NCBI GenBank assembly: GCA_937922435.1
Contig: CAKZVT010000043.1
Coordinates: 11,305-75,304 of the forward strand
Source: an uncultured Prevotella sp.
Lineage (GTDB): Bacteria > Bacteroidota > Bacteroidia > Bacteroidales > Bacteroidaceae
Length of the DNA stretch: 64,000 bases
Direction of reading: 5' to 3'
Position 1 is the stretch's first letter; each line of letters starts with the position of its first letter. Position numbers and translations under genes: made by a program. Shown here piece by piece: positions 35,945-43,648 of the stretch. The notes beneath the pieces were generated by a model. The model saw only the letters and a program-made list of their open reading frames with translations. It did no database searches and was not told the DNA's origin.

Positions 35945-37039
35945 TCACTTTACGCCGATAGCGTAAATTGGTTGCTCCTTCACCTCGTCGAGCGGCAAGC
36001 TCTTGTACTTCGTCTTGCCGAAGTTAATCTTGTTGAGGTCGAACATACGGATTGCGCTGTTGTACATCGTGCGGTAGTATAGCTTGCGTCCGCTGATGTC
36101 GGTGGCCGACGTCCACTGCGTCGCGCTGGGTATGTCGATCGCCGTTTCGCCCTCGGCCGTCTCTATGCCGATGGGAATGTCGAAGTTGTTTAGTATTTGA
36201 AAACACTGCCTTACGGTCTTGTCAGCCGTGGCGAGGACGGGCGCTGTGGCCTGATACAGTGCCGCGCGGACGAAGCGCGAGGGTGGGGTAACGTCGCCGG
36301 GAAGCCCCAAGAAGCCGCTGCCCGCACCGAACGAGGCTACCTGTATGCCGCCCATGGCCTTCGGCTTTGCCGTTCCTGGATAGAGGTTTACGTAGTTGTT
36401 GAGGTTGGTCACCTGCCACTCGAAGCCCGGCGAGTTCGTCAGCACGCCTACGTTGTTCTCGTAGACGTTCACCTTCTTGCCCACAATCTCGATGACAACC
36501 TGGCGGCCTGACTGGTCGGCCACGCGCCAGTGGACGGTCGATGCGCGAGGGTCTATTGCCACGACGTGTACCTGCCGCAGCCCCTCTACCGCCTCGTCAA
36601 CGGTCTTGAAGCTGCCAAGCATCCACGAGACGAGCTGCAGGTCGGCTATGCTTTGCGCCTTAAAGGCTTCGTCGTATTCCTCATACTGCCCGTAACCGGG
36701 GAAGTAGAACAGTCCGGCCGACAGTCCTTCCTCGTTCAGTCCTTCGGTTACAAACTCCTCTTGCTCCACAGACAGCCCCACGAAACCGTACTTGGCGGTG
36801 AACGTCATGCCGCCCTTCGTCCCTCCGGGGATGTATGACGACTGCGTGTAACCGCGCGGAACGATGGCGTAGCGGCTGTTCAAGTCGCTGCCGCCCCATT
36901 CTATCGTGCGCGCCACGACGGTGCTGCCGTCTTGGCTTTTGAGTGTGATGCCCGTGCAAGCGTCGGCCTTGCCCGCAACGGCGAGCAACGCCATGGCCGC
37001 AAATGCGGCCAGAAATCTGGTTTTACACATGATTGTCAA
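35945..37039 (-). CDS. Choloylglycine hydrolase / linear-amide C-N hydrolase family protein
   Basis: A 364-residue Ntn-type amidase. Signal peptide ends at GKADA, exposing the nucleophile Cys28. The bile-salt-hydrolase active-site set is in place: Cys28, Arg44 (ARTIEW, 16 residues on), Asn in LTNSPGFEWQ and Arg in PPSRFVRA. The aspartate expected three residues after Arg44 is glutamate (E47). Relatives cleave conjugated bile salts, penicillin V or N-acyl amides; the Glu variant makes bile-salt activity uncertain. Exported to the periplasm. A second ATG (37030) is possible. Promoter and inverted repeat lie upstream. Confidence 0.88.
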   Translation of the reverse strand: MTIMCKTRFLAAFAAMALLAVAGKADACTGITLKSQDGSTVVARTIEWGGSDLNSRYAIVPRGYTQSSYIPGGTKGGMTFTAKYGFVGLSVEQEEFVTEGLNEEGLSAGLFYFPGYGQYEEYDEAFKAQSIADLQLVSWMLGSFKTVDEAVEGLRQVHVVAIDPRASTVHWRVADQSGRQVVIEIVGKKVNVYENNVGVLTNSPGFEWQVTNLNNYVNLYPGTAKPKAMGGIQVASFGAGSGFLGLPGDVTPPSRFVRAALYQATAPVLATADKTVRQCFQILNNFDIPIGIETAEGETAIDIPSATQWTSATDISGRKLYYRTMYNSAIRMFDLNKINFGKTKYKSLPLDEVKEQPIYAIGVK

Positions 37040-37122
37040 TGTTTTGATTGTTTATGTTACGCAGCCTTGATAATGACGGCTGACGGTGGCAAATGTATGC
37101 AATTAAATTGACAATCAAAACA
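37040..37122 (-). promoter_or_regulatory. Promoter with 12-bp inverted repeat upstream of the amidase
   Basis: On the minus strand TTTG (37119-37116), 18 bases, TACATTTG (37097-37090). TGTTTTGATTGT (37040-37051) and ACAATCAAAACA (37111-37122) form a perfect 12-bp inverted repeat; one half covers the -33 box and the other sits just before the ATG, suiting a repressor or looped operator. The regulatory role is inference. Confidence 0.55.
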
Positions 37123-37164
37123 TTTTGACAGGAATTTTGCGCTTTGTCTGGAAATAATCAACCG

Positions 37165-37932
37165 TCACTTCATCCTCTCGAGGGCCGCTTTGCGCATCTT
37201 CTTGAGCAGGTCAGAGGCGAAGATAAAGTCGGTAAGATTCTGGTTGTCGCTGCCCATCACCTGCGAGCTTACGCCTTCCCACTCCTTGCGTCCTTCGTGT
37301 ATGAAGATTATGTTCTCGCCAATGCCCATCACGGAGTTCATGTCGTGGGTGTTGATGATGGTCGTTATGCCGAACTCGTGGGTGATGCTGTGCAGCAGTT
37401 GGTCGATTACCAGCGATGTCTTCGGGTCGAGTCCGGAGTTCGGTTCGTCGCAGAACAGGTACTTGGGGTTCAGCGATATGGCCCTTGCTATTGCCACGCG
37501 CTTCTGCATTCCGCCTGAAAGCTCGCCCGGATATTTGTGGTCCGTGCCCGTAAGGTTTACTCGGTCTAGGCACGTCCTGGCGCGGTTGATGCGTTCGCGG
37601 AGCGTCATCGACGAGAACATGTCAAGCGGAAACATCACGTTTTCGAGCACTGTCATCGAGTCGAACAGCGCCGCGCTCTGGAAAATCATGCCCATCTCGC
37701 GGCGCAGTGCGGCCTTCTCCTTCTTGTCCATGGCCACGAAGTTGCGCCCGTCATACAGCACTTCGCCGCTCGTAGGGTCAAGAAGCCCTACGAGGTTCTT
37801 TATTAGCACGGTCTTGCCCGAGCCGCTTTGGCCTATTATGAGGTTGGTCTTTCCGCTGTCGAATACGGCGCTAATGTCCTTCAGTACTTCTTTTTCGCCG
37901 AACGACTTGCAAAGGTTCTTTATTTCAATCAT
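37165..37932 (-). CDS. mlaF: Phospholipid-transport ABC ATPase MlaF-like
   Basis: A 255-residue ATPase that energises lipid exchange between inner and outer membranes. Walker A GQSGSGKT (about 34-41), Q-loop MIFQSAALFDSMTVLENV, signature LSGGMQKRVAIARAI, Walker B YLFCDEPNSGLDP and H-loop INTHDMNSVM; the SGGMQKR and CDEPNSGLDP wording is typical of Mkl/MlaF. Pairs with MlaE 133 bases upstream. No MCE-domain partner (MlaD) is in the window. Confidence 0.93.
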   Translation of the reverse strand: MIEIKNLCKSFGEKEVLKDISAVFDSGKTNLIIGQSGSGKTVLIKNLVGLLDPTSGEVLYDGRNFVAMDKKEKAALRREMGMIFQSAALFDSMTVLENVMFPLDMFSSMTLRERINRARTCLDRVNLTGTDHKYPGELSGGMQKRVAIARAISLNPKYLFCDEPNSGLDPKTSLVIDQLLHSITHEFGITTIINTHDMNSVMGIGENIIFIHEGRKEWEGVSSQVMGSDNQNLTDFIFASDLLKKMRKAALERMK

Positions 37933-37940
37933 GGTTTATC

Positions 37941-37972
37941 AGTTGGCAAGTGACAAGCTGACGAGTTGACAA
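37941..37972. repeat. GTTGGCAAGTGACAAGCTGACGAG motif
   Basis: Reverse-sense relative of the CTCGTCACTTGTC motif at 23668-23740 and 55061-55092, in the gap between the mlaE and mlaF genes. Confidence 0.35.
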
Positions 37973-38065
37973 GGATGTTTGTCCGTCGGCTTGGTTGTTG
38001 TATTTCTTGTTTTTAAGAGACAGGCAAATGCCCTTGTTTGCTTGTCCCTTGTGCCTTGTATGCTG

Positions 38066-38812
38066 TCAAGACAGCATCTGCGTGAGGAACAAGTCGGAGA
38101 AGAGTATCATCACGCTGCTGGTCACTACGGCGTTGGTGCTGGCCTTGCCAACGTTTACCGAGCCGCCCTCTACGGTGTAGCCGTAGTATGATGGGATGCT
38201 GGTTATCAGGAACGCGAAGAACAGACTCTTGATGATGCTCATGTACATGAACCACGGGGTGAAGTCGTATTGCAGTCCGAGGGTAAGGTCTTCCGGGCTG
38301 ATTACGTGCCCGATGTAGGCTGTTGCGTAAGCTCCGATGATGCCGCTTGCCGTGCTGAAGATTACGAGGAACGGCATCAGCGTAACCATGCCGAGGATTT
38401 TTGGCATTATGAGGAAGTTGGCGGAGTTCACGCCCATGATTTCCAGCGCGTCAATTTGCTGTGTCACGCGCATCGTTCCTATTTCGGAGGCGATGTTCGA
38501 GCCTACCTTTCCGGCAAGGATGAGGCACATGATAGACGACGAGAACTCAAGGAGCATTATTTCCCTCGTGACGTATCCTGTGACGAAGCGCGGCATCCAC
38601 GCGCTCTGCACGTTGAGTTTTATTTGTATGCAGATTACCGCTCCGATGAAAAATGATATCAGAAGGACTATGCCTATGGAGTTGACGCCGAGGGCGGACA
38701 TCTCTTTCACATATTGCTTCAGGAACATCCTGAACCTGTCGGGGCGGCCGAAGGCGCGACCCATGAGCATGAGGTAGCGGCCGAAAGACGTGAGGTATTT
38801 TTGCAGAAGCAT
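38066..38812 (-). CDS. mlaE: Phospholipid-transport permease MlaE-like
   Basis: A 248-residue permease of the MlaE/YrbE family with about five membrane segments, for example VNSIGIVLLISFFIGAVICIQ (in part near residue 45), FLVIFSTASGIIGAYA and IIKSLFFAFLITSIPSYYG. The family's conserved cytoplasmic stretch reads EIGTMRVTQQIDALEIMGVN. It works with MlaF, encoded next on the same strand. In many Bacteroidota the MCE protein is encoded with these or elsewhere; here it is not visible. Confidence 0.93.
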   Translation of the reverse strand: MLLQKYLTSFGRYLMLMGRAFGRPDRFRMFLKQYVKEMSALGVNSIGIVLLISFFIGAVICIQIKLNVQSAWMPRFVTGYVTREIMLLEFSSSIMCLILAGKVGSNIASEIGTMRVTQQIDALEIMGVNSANFLIMPKILGMVTLMPFLVIFSTASGIIGAYATAYIGHVISPEDLTLGLQYDFTPWFMYMSIIKSLFFAFLITSIPSYYGYTVEGGSVNVGKASTNAVVTSSVMILFSDLFLTQMLS

Positions 38813-38817
38813 ATTTT

Positions 38818-38995
38818 TTAATTCATAATTAGCTAAACGCTGACTTTCAGTTCACAATTCATAATCTTACAAATTGAGAATTGAAAATTGTGAATTGACA
38901 ATTATGATTACCGTTGTATGTTGTGCCAAGGTATGGTTGCAGTGCAAATCATAATTCTCAATTCCCCGTTTTCTCAATTTTCAATTGATGTTGCA
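38818..38995. repeat. AT-rich inverted-repeat cluster between mlaE and lptB
   Basis: AATTCATAATTAG, CACAATTCATAATC, GAGAATTGAAAATTGTGAATTG, and CTCAATTTTCAATTG strings, partly complementary to one another, fill most of the 290-base gap between the divergent mlaE and lptB genes. No gene is seen. Confidence 0.45.
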
Positions 38996-39076
38996 AAAGT
39001 AACCAAAATAACTAAAAAAACTACAACGTGAGTACGAGTTTTTGACTTTATAAACCATTATTAGGTACAATTTTAC

Positions 39077-39084
39077 TACTTTTG
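39077..39084 (+). promoter_or_regulatory. -7 element of lptB
   Basis: TACTTTTG, 19 bases before the lptB ATG; matches TAnnTTTG. Confidence 0.55.
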
Positions 39085-39102
39085 CAGCCAAACAAGCATA
39101 GG

Positions 39103-39939
39103 ATGAACGAAACAACCAACAACATGGAAGCTCCCCAGTCGTGTGAGATGGTGCTGCGAACGGAGGGGCTTGTCAAGCGTTACGGCAAGCGCACGGTGGT
39201 CAACGACGTGTCAATCAACGTGCGGCAGGGTGAGATTGTGGGGCTGCTCGGTCCTAACGGAGCCGGCAAGACTACCTCTTTCTATATGACTACGGGGCTT
39301 ATCGTGCCCAACGCAGGCCACATATACCTTGACGACAAGGACATAACGAGCTTCCCCGTCTACAAGCGCGCACGCGCCGGAATAGGATACCTGCCGCAGG
39401 AGGCGAGCGTCTTCCGCAAGTTGAGCGTCGAGGACAACATCCTCTCTGTGCTCGAGATGACCGACCTTACGCGCAAGCAGCAGATGGAGAAACTTGAGAG
39501 CCTGATTAAGGAGTTCCGCCTTGAGAAGGTGCGTAAGAACATCGGCGACCGCCTCTCTGGTGGCGAACGGCGACGCACGGAAATCGCCCGGTGCCTGGCC
39601 ATTGACCCCAAGTTCATCATGCTCGACGAGCCTTTTGCAGGCGTCGACCCCATCGCCGTTGAGGACATACAGCACATTGTGTGGCGGCTGAAGTACCGCA
39701 ACATCGGCATTCTAATCACCGACCACAACGTCGAGGACACCCTCTGCATCACCGACCGCGCATATCTGCTTTTCGAGGGGCGCATCCTCTTCCAAGGCTC
39801 GCCCGAAGAGCTGGCCGCCAACAAGGTGGTGCGCGAGAAGTATCTTACCAACAGTTTCGTGCTGCGCCAGAAGGACTTTCAGCGCATCGACGAGGAAAAG
39901 CGCGCCAAGGAAGCCGCCGAGGCGGAGGCCGCCAGCTGA
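39103..39939 (+). CDS. lptB: LPS-export ABC ATPase LptB
   Basis: A 278-residue ATPase that powers extraction of LPS from the inner membrane. ATG 39103 ([14 protein letters not shown]) is chosen because the earlier in-frame TTG lies in the -7 element. Walker [12 protein letters not shown]-loop [18 protein letters not shown] (a hallmark of LptB), signature [13 protein letters not shown], Walker [14 protein letters not shown] and H-loop [11 protein letters not shown]. It has a short extra N-terminus of about 18 residues and a charged C-terminal tail. Permeases LptF/LptG are not in the window; an OstA/LptA-like gene is at 57981. Confidence 0.95.
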   Translation: MNETTNNMEAPQSCEMVLRTEGLVKRYGKRTVVNDVSINVRQGEIVGLLGPNGAGKTTSFYMTTGLIVPNAGHIYLDDKDITSFPVYKRARAGIGYLPQEASVFRKLSVEDNILSVLEMTDLTRKQQMEKLESLIKEFRLEKVRKNIGDRLSGGERRRTEIARCLAIDPKFIMLDEPFAGVDPIAVEDIQHIVWRLKYRNIGILITDHNVEDTLCITDRAYLLFEGRILFQGSPEELAANKVVREKYLTNSFVLRQKDFQRIDEEKRAKEAAEAEAAS

Positions 39940-39970
39940 CGCTTGTCATACAGCCGATAATCATACGTCT

Positions 39971-40058
39971 TACAAAAGACGGCCTTTTGCATTCCAAAAG
40001 GCCGTCTTTCGTATGCTAAAATGCCGTCTTTCACAAGCTGAAAGACGGCATTTTGCAT
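39971..40058. repeat. Family-1 palindromic array
   Basis: Units CAAAAGACGGCCTTTTGC, CAAAAGGCCGTCTTTCG, AAAATGCCGTCTTTCAC and GAAAGACGGCATTTTGC: two facing hairpins filling the gap between converging lptB and aldo/keto reductase genes. They may double as terminators. Confidence 0.75.
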
Positions 40059-40072
40059 TTCCGCCGCCGGCG

Positions 40073-41050
40073 TTACAGTCCGCCGTCGGTTATGGGGCTT
40101 GCTTTCATGCACCGCAGGTTCTTCTCCAGCTGCGCCGTGCTGCTTGCGCCTACGAGCACCGACGTTACCCCTTTCTGCGCCAGCACCCATGCCAGGGCGG
40201 CCTCGGCCAGCGTCTCGCCGTGGCTTTCCGCCTCGGCGTTGAGCCGCTTCAGGCGGTCGAGCAGGCCGGGCGTAAGCGCGTCGCTTTTCAGCGAGGAGCC
40301 GTGCCCCATGCGGCTGTCGGCTGGAATGCCGTTCAGGTAACGGTCGGTGAGCAGTCCCTGCGCCAGCGGCGAGAAGGCTATGAAGCCCACGCCCTCCTTG
40401 GCGCAATAGTCGGTGATGCCTTCCTCCTGCGGCGCGCGGTCGAGCAGGTTTAGGCGGCCTTGGTATATCAGCAGCGGCGTGTCGTGCTCCCTAAGGTACT
40501 TCACCGCCACCTTGAGCGCGTCTAAAGGCCAGCGCGATATGCCGATGTACAGCGCCTTCCCGGCACGCACCGTGTCGACAAGAGCCTGGAGGGTCTCCTC
40601 CAGCGGCGTTTCGGGGTCGTAGCGGTGGCTGTAGAACAGGTCTACGTAGTCAAGGCGCATGCGCCTGAGGCTCTGGTCGAGGCTCGCCATGAGGTACTTG
40701 CGCGAACCCCAGTTGCCATACGGTCCGGGCCACATGTCGTAGCCGGCCTTTGTGCTTATGAACAGCTCGTCGCGGTAAGGGCGCAGGTCGTCGTCCATGA
40801 GCCGCCCCATCGTCTCTTCCGCCGAGCCGTAAGGTGGGCCGTAGTTGTTGGCGAGGTCGAAGTGCGTTATGCCGTGGTCGAAGGCGTAGCGCGCCGTCTC
40901 GCGGCAGTGCTCGTAAGGCACGGTGCCGCCGAAGTTGTGCCAGAAACCCAGGCTCACCTTGGGCAGCAGCACTCCGCTCCGTCCGCAACGGGCGTATTCC
41001 ATGCCGCCCGTGTATCTGCTGTTGTCAGCCAAGTATTTTTCCATAGTCAT
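40073..41050 (-). CDS. Aldo/keto reductase (YghZ/AKR14-like)
   Basis: A 325-residue NADPH-dependent oxidoreductase with the (beta/alpha)8 fold. Opens MEYARCGRSGVLLPKVSLG, with active-site Asp/Tyr in FDLANNYGPPYGSAEE, Lys in FISTKAGYDMWPGPYG and His in LFYSHRYDPETPLEE. The C-terminal cofactor segment reads VTSVLVGASSTAQLEKNL. The WPGPYG insertion is typical of the group that includes E. coli YghZ, which reduces small aldehydes such as L-glyceraldehyde 3-phosphate. Start could be Met1 or Met3. Confidence 0.92.
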   Translation of the reverse strand: MTMEKYLADNSRYTGGMEYARCGRSGVLLPKVSLGFWHNFGGTVPYEHCRETARYAFDHGITHFDLANNYGPPYGSAEETMGRLMDDDLRPYRDELFISTKAGYDMWPGPYGNWGSRKYLMASLDQSLRRMRLDYVDLFYSHRYDPETPLEETLQALVDTVRAGKALYIGISRWPLDALKVAVKYLREHDTPLLIYQGRLNLLDRAPQEEGITDYCAKEGVGFIAFSPLAQGLLTDRYLNGIPADSRMGHGSSLKSDALTPGLLDRLKRLNAEAESHGETLAEAALAWVLAQKGVTSVLVGASSTAQLEKNLRCMKASPITDGGL

Positions 41051-41073
41051 TCAGTTGGTTGTGTTCACGTCTG

Positions 41074-41105
41074 CAAATATAGCGAAAGGCGAGTGCAAAA
41101 GCAAA
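41074..41105 (-). promoter_or_regulatory. Aldo/keto reductase promoter
   Basis: On the minus strand TTTG (41105-41102), 20 bases, TATATTTG (41081-41074), 23 bases before the ATG: a full consensus match. Confidence 0.75.
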
Positions 41106-41286
41106 TGAAAGACGCAATTTTTTGATTTGCCTTTGCCGGGCCGCATCCTATATTCGTGAGACAAATATACGTCATTTCCATGACATTCGCGCCCCTCCGC
41201 GCCCATATTTTGCGGCTGTCAGCCCACCGTGCACCCAGCGTTTACCCGTCGGCAAACGGCCATTCCGCCAGCTGTCCGCCGCCTGC

Positions 41287-41392
41287 TTGTAACCTGTTGA
41301 TAATCAGCGGCGTTGTAAAAGGCCGTCTTTCGGCTTGCAAAAGACGGCCTTTTAGCGTGCAATATGTGGCTTTTTGCAATGCGAAAGACCGT
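41287..41392. repeat. Family-1 palindromic array overlapping the MATE gene 3' end
   Basis: Starts GTAACCTGTTGATAATCAG, then GTAAAAGGCCGTCTTTCGG, GCAAAAGACGGCCTTTTAGC, ATGTGGCTTTTTGC and GCGAAAGACCG. The right part is translated on the minus strand as the tail and stop of the MATE transporter. The rest of this 300-base gap has no gene. Confidence 0.75.
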
Positions 41393-42791
41393 CAATCAGG
41401 TTGCGCCGGTGTGCCTGCGGCTTGTCATGCGGGGCCTGCCGCCTGTCTTTACGCCTTTTCACGGTGTAGTAAACGATTACGGCCAGTGCCGTCAGCGCCT
41501 CCGCCACGGGCATGGCCAGCCATATACCGTGAGTCCCGAGCAGCCCCGGCACTATGAGGAAGCTGGGCACGAGCAGCACGAAGCCGCGCATCATGGCGAA
41601 CGTAAGGGCTGTCCTGATGCGCTCGACGCTCTGGAAATAGCCTATGGCCGTAAGGTTGAAGATGAAGAAAACGAAGCCTGCGGCGAAGTAGGGGAAACCG
41701 TCAACCGCTATGCGCGCCGCCCCGTTGTCGAGGCTTACGAACAGGCTGACGAGCCAGCCGGGCAGCCCCGTGAACGCCGCCACGACCACAAGGCCGCACA
41801 CGGCGGCCGTAATGAGCGCGGTGCGCTCGGCCTGCCTTACGCGCGCCGACGCCCCGAGGCCGAAGTTGTAGCTGATAATGGGCTGGGCCGACTGCGCTAT
41901 GGCGTTGCCCACCATGAAGATGAAAGGCGTGTAGTAGCACGCTATGCCGAACGCCCCGACGCCGTCGTCGCCCAGGTAACGCATGAACACGAAGTTGCCC
42001 ATCAGTATGAGCACGGCCAGCGTGGCCTCGCCCTGCAGCGCCGACGAGCCTATGCGGCACTGGTAGCCTATGTTCCTCGCCGTCAGCCTCATGTTCGTGC
42101 GGCTCGCCTTCAGCGGCGCCAGGCGCAGCGTCTTGGCGTGGCGCAGGATGTAGACTACGGCTATCAGGCAGCCCGAGGTGGTGGCTATCGACGTGGCGAA
42201 GGCCGCCCCCATGATGCCCCATCCCAGCGGAAACATGAACAGCCAGTCGAGCACTACGTTGAGGGCCGCCGCCGTCAGGCTGCTCGCCATGGCCACCTTG
42301 GGTGCGCCGTCGAGCCTGATTACGAACAGCGCCACGGCCTCCCACACCATGAACACCCACGACGGCACGTTCCACACGATGTAGTCGCGCACCAGCGGCA
42401 GTAGGTGTTCCGACGAGCCGAGCAGCCTCGCGGCCTCGTCGGTAAAGCCCAGCAGCAGCGCGACGGGCACCGCCGCGGCCGCCGTTGCGAAGAGGAACGC
42501 CTGCGTGACGTTGAGCCTGGCCGCCTTGGTCTTGCCGCGCGACAGGTGGATTGACGCCACTACGGAGCATCCCGTGCCCGTCATCAGTCCCAGGCCGGTA
42601 AGCAGCATCAGCGGCGGGCAGATGATGTTGACCGCCGCGATGCCGTCGCTGCCTACGCTGTGGCCTATGAATATGCCGTCGATGGCGGTCATGGCCGACA
42701 TGCCCAGCATGCCCAGAAGCGTCGGGAAAAACAGTTTCTTGAACAGTGTTGACACCTTTTCCGTGCCGAAGTCAATCGCGTCTCTTTCCAT
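41352..42791 (-). CDS. MATE-family efflux transporter
   Basis: A 479-residue exporter with 12 membrane segments, driven by a proton or sodium gradient. Typical features: LFFPTLLGMLGMSAMTAIDG in the first helix region, GTGCSVVASIHLSRGK, and FGIACYYTPFIFMVGNAIAQ with QPIISYNFGLGA opening the second half. The last dozen residues (DGLSHCKKPHIAR) are encoded by a family-1 repeat; the true family end is near the basic stretch KRRKDRRQ. The gene has a leader of about 200 bases with a strong hairpin. Substrate unknown. Confidence 0.92.
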   Translation of the reverse strand: MERDAIDFGTEKVSTLFKKLFFPTLLGMLGMSAMTAIDGIFIGHSVGSDGIAAVNIICPPLMLLTGLGLMTGTGCSVVASIHLSRGKTKAARLNVTQAFLFATAAAAVPVALLLGFTDEAARLLGSSEHLLPLVRDYIVWNVPSWVFMVWEAVALFVIRLDGAPKVAMASSLTAAALNVVLDWLFMFPLGWGIMGAAFATSIATTSGCLIAVVYILRHAKTLRLAPLKASRTNMRLTARNIGYQCRIGSSALQGEATLAVLILMGNFVFMRYLGDDGVGAFGIACYYTPFIFMVGNAIAQSAQPIISYNFGLGASARVRQAERTALITAAVCGLVVVAAFTGLPGWLVSLFVSLDNGAARIAVDGFPYFAAGFVFFIFNLTAIGYFQSVERIRTALTFAMMRGFVLLVPSFLIVPGLLGTHGIWLAMPVAEALTALAVIVYYTVKRRKDRRQAPHDKPQAHRRNLIDGLSHCKKPHIAR

Positions 42792-42856
42792 TTGCTGTCT
42801 TTTTTATTTTACATTTTTACCCTTTTACCTTTTCACCTTTCACAAATAACGCGCAA

Positions 42857-42900
42857 TGCCGGACAAGATGGCTGGTTCCCCCATGTCATCTTATCCGGCA
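42857..42900 (-). promoter_or_regulatory. Leader hairpin upstream of the MATE gene
   Basis: TGCCGGACAAGATG (42857-42870) and CATCTTATCCGGCA (42887-42900) pair over 14 positions with one mismatch, loop 16. It lies 66-109 bases before the MATE ATG and downstream of a -7-like TACCTTTG at 43005-42998 (minus strand), so it would be in the transcript leader. Control function is inference. Confidence 0.5.
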
Positions 42901-43092
42901 TTATGCCCTCCGATGATGAGTACAAAACTCTCTTCGCAAGTATGGCGCGGCGTTTCCCACAGTGCTTTTCAGCCCCGGCGGCCGCCGTTCACGGGTGCAA
43001 AGGTAGTCATTAAGCGCGTGCCTTGCAAGTTTGCCGCGATGTTTTTGTGCGCGGTTTCACGCCCTTTCCCGTAATGCATTGTCGCTGTCAGT

Positions 43093-43200
43093 GTAACGCC
43101 TTGATATTCAATGCGTTGTGAAAGGCCGTCTTTTGGCTTGCAAAAGACGGCCTTTTGCTTTGCAATTCATGGCCTTTTACAATGCAAAACATGGTCTTTT
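43093..43200. repeat. Family-1 palindromic array
   Basis: Starts GTAACGCCTTGATATTCAAT, then GAAAGGCCGTCTTTTGGC, GCAAAAGACGGCCTTTTGC, ATGGCCTTTTAC and AAACATGGTCTTTT. It runs directly into MITE copy A3, as at 11411/11413. Confidence 0.75.
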
Positions 43201-43502
43201 GGGTTCATCCGCAGTTTGCTTGGATGAAATAATTGTATTTTAGTTTGTTTTTTGTCATCGCATTTCGTGTACACATCATGTTGCAATCCAGGCAGTCGGT
43301 AACCGTCATTCCGCGCTCCGACGCGGAATCCAGAAAACATCTAAGGCATCAAACGACGTAGGTTGCATACACTGGATTCCGCGTCGGAGCGCGGAATGAC
43401 GGTTACCGACTGCCTGGATTATAGTAGGATACAGCCAGAAGCAAGAAAAATAAACACAGGAATAAATGTTTTATACTATCCAAACAAACTGCGGATAAAC
43501 CC
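43201..43502. repeat. MITE-like palindromic element, copy A3
   Basis: About 302 bp. Outer ends GGGTTCATCCGCAGTTTG (43201-43218) and CAAACTGCGGATAAACCC (43485-43502). Inner 49-bp perfect inverted repeat: 43285-43333 with 43372-43420. The loop shares AGAAAACATC and GGCATCAAA-type segments with copy A2. With the array before it and the tig promoter it accounts for most of the 857-base gap; no gene is seen. Confidence 0.82.
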
Positions 43503-43595
43503 GTCAACGGCATTTCAGCAGGCCGCCTGCGGCGTTAAAAAAACTAATTTTCGGCATTTTTCCTTATTATATTAGGTAATTACGGCGATATTCAG

Positions 43596-43603
43596 TAATT
43601 TTG
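43596..43603 (+). promoter_or_regulatory. -7 element of tig
   Basis: TAATTTTG followed by CAG, 45 bases before the ATG. Confidence 0.5.
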
Positions 43604-43648
43604 CAGCTCGCATTTGATAATCATTAAAAATAACATAAAAAACGTAAG

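Noticed and set aside
37165..38812. A complete Mla operon
   Set aside because: Only the ATPase and permease are present; no MCE-domain or periplasmic carrier gene lies next to them, and lptB is divergent.
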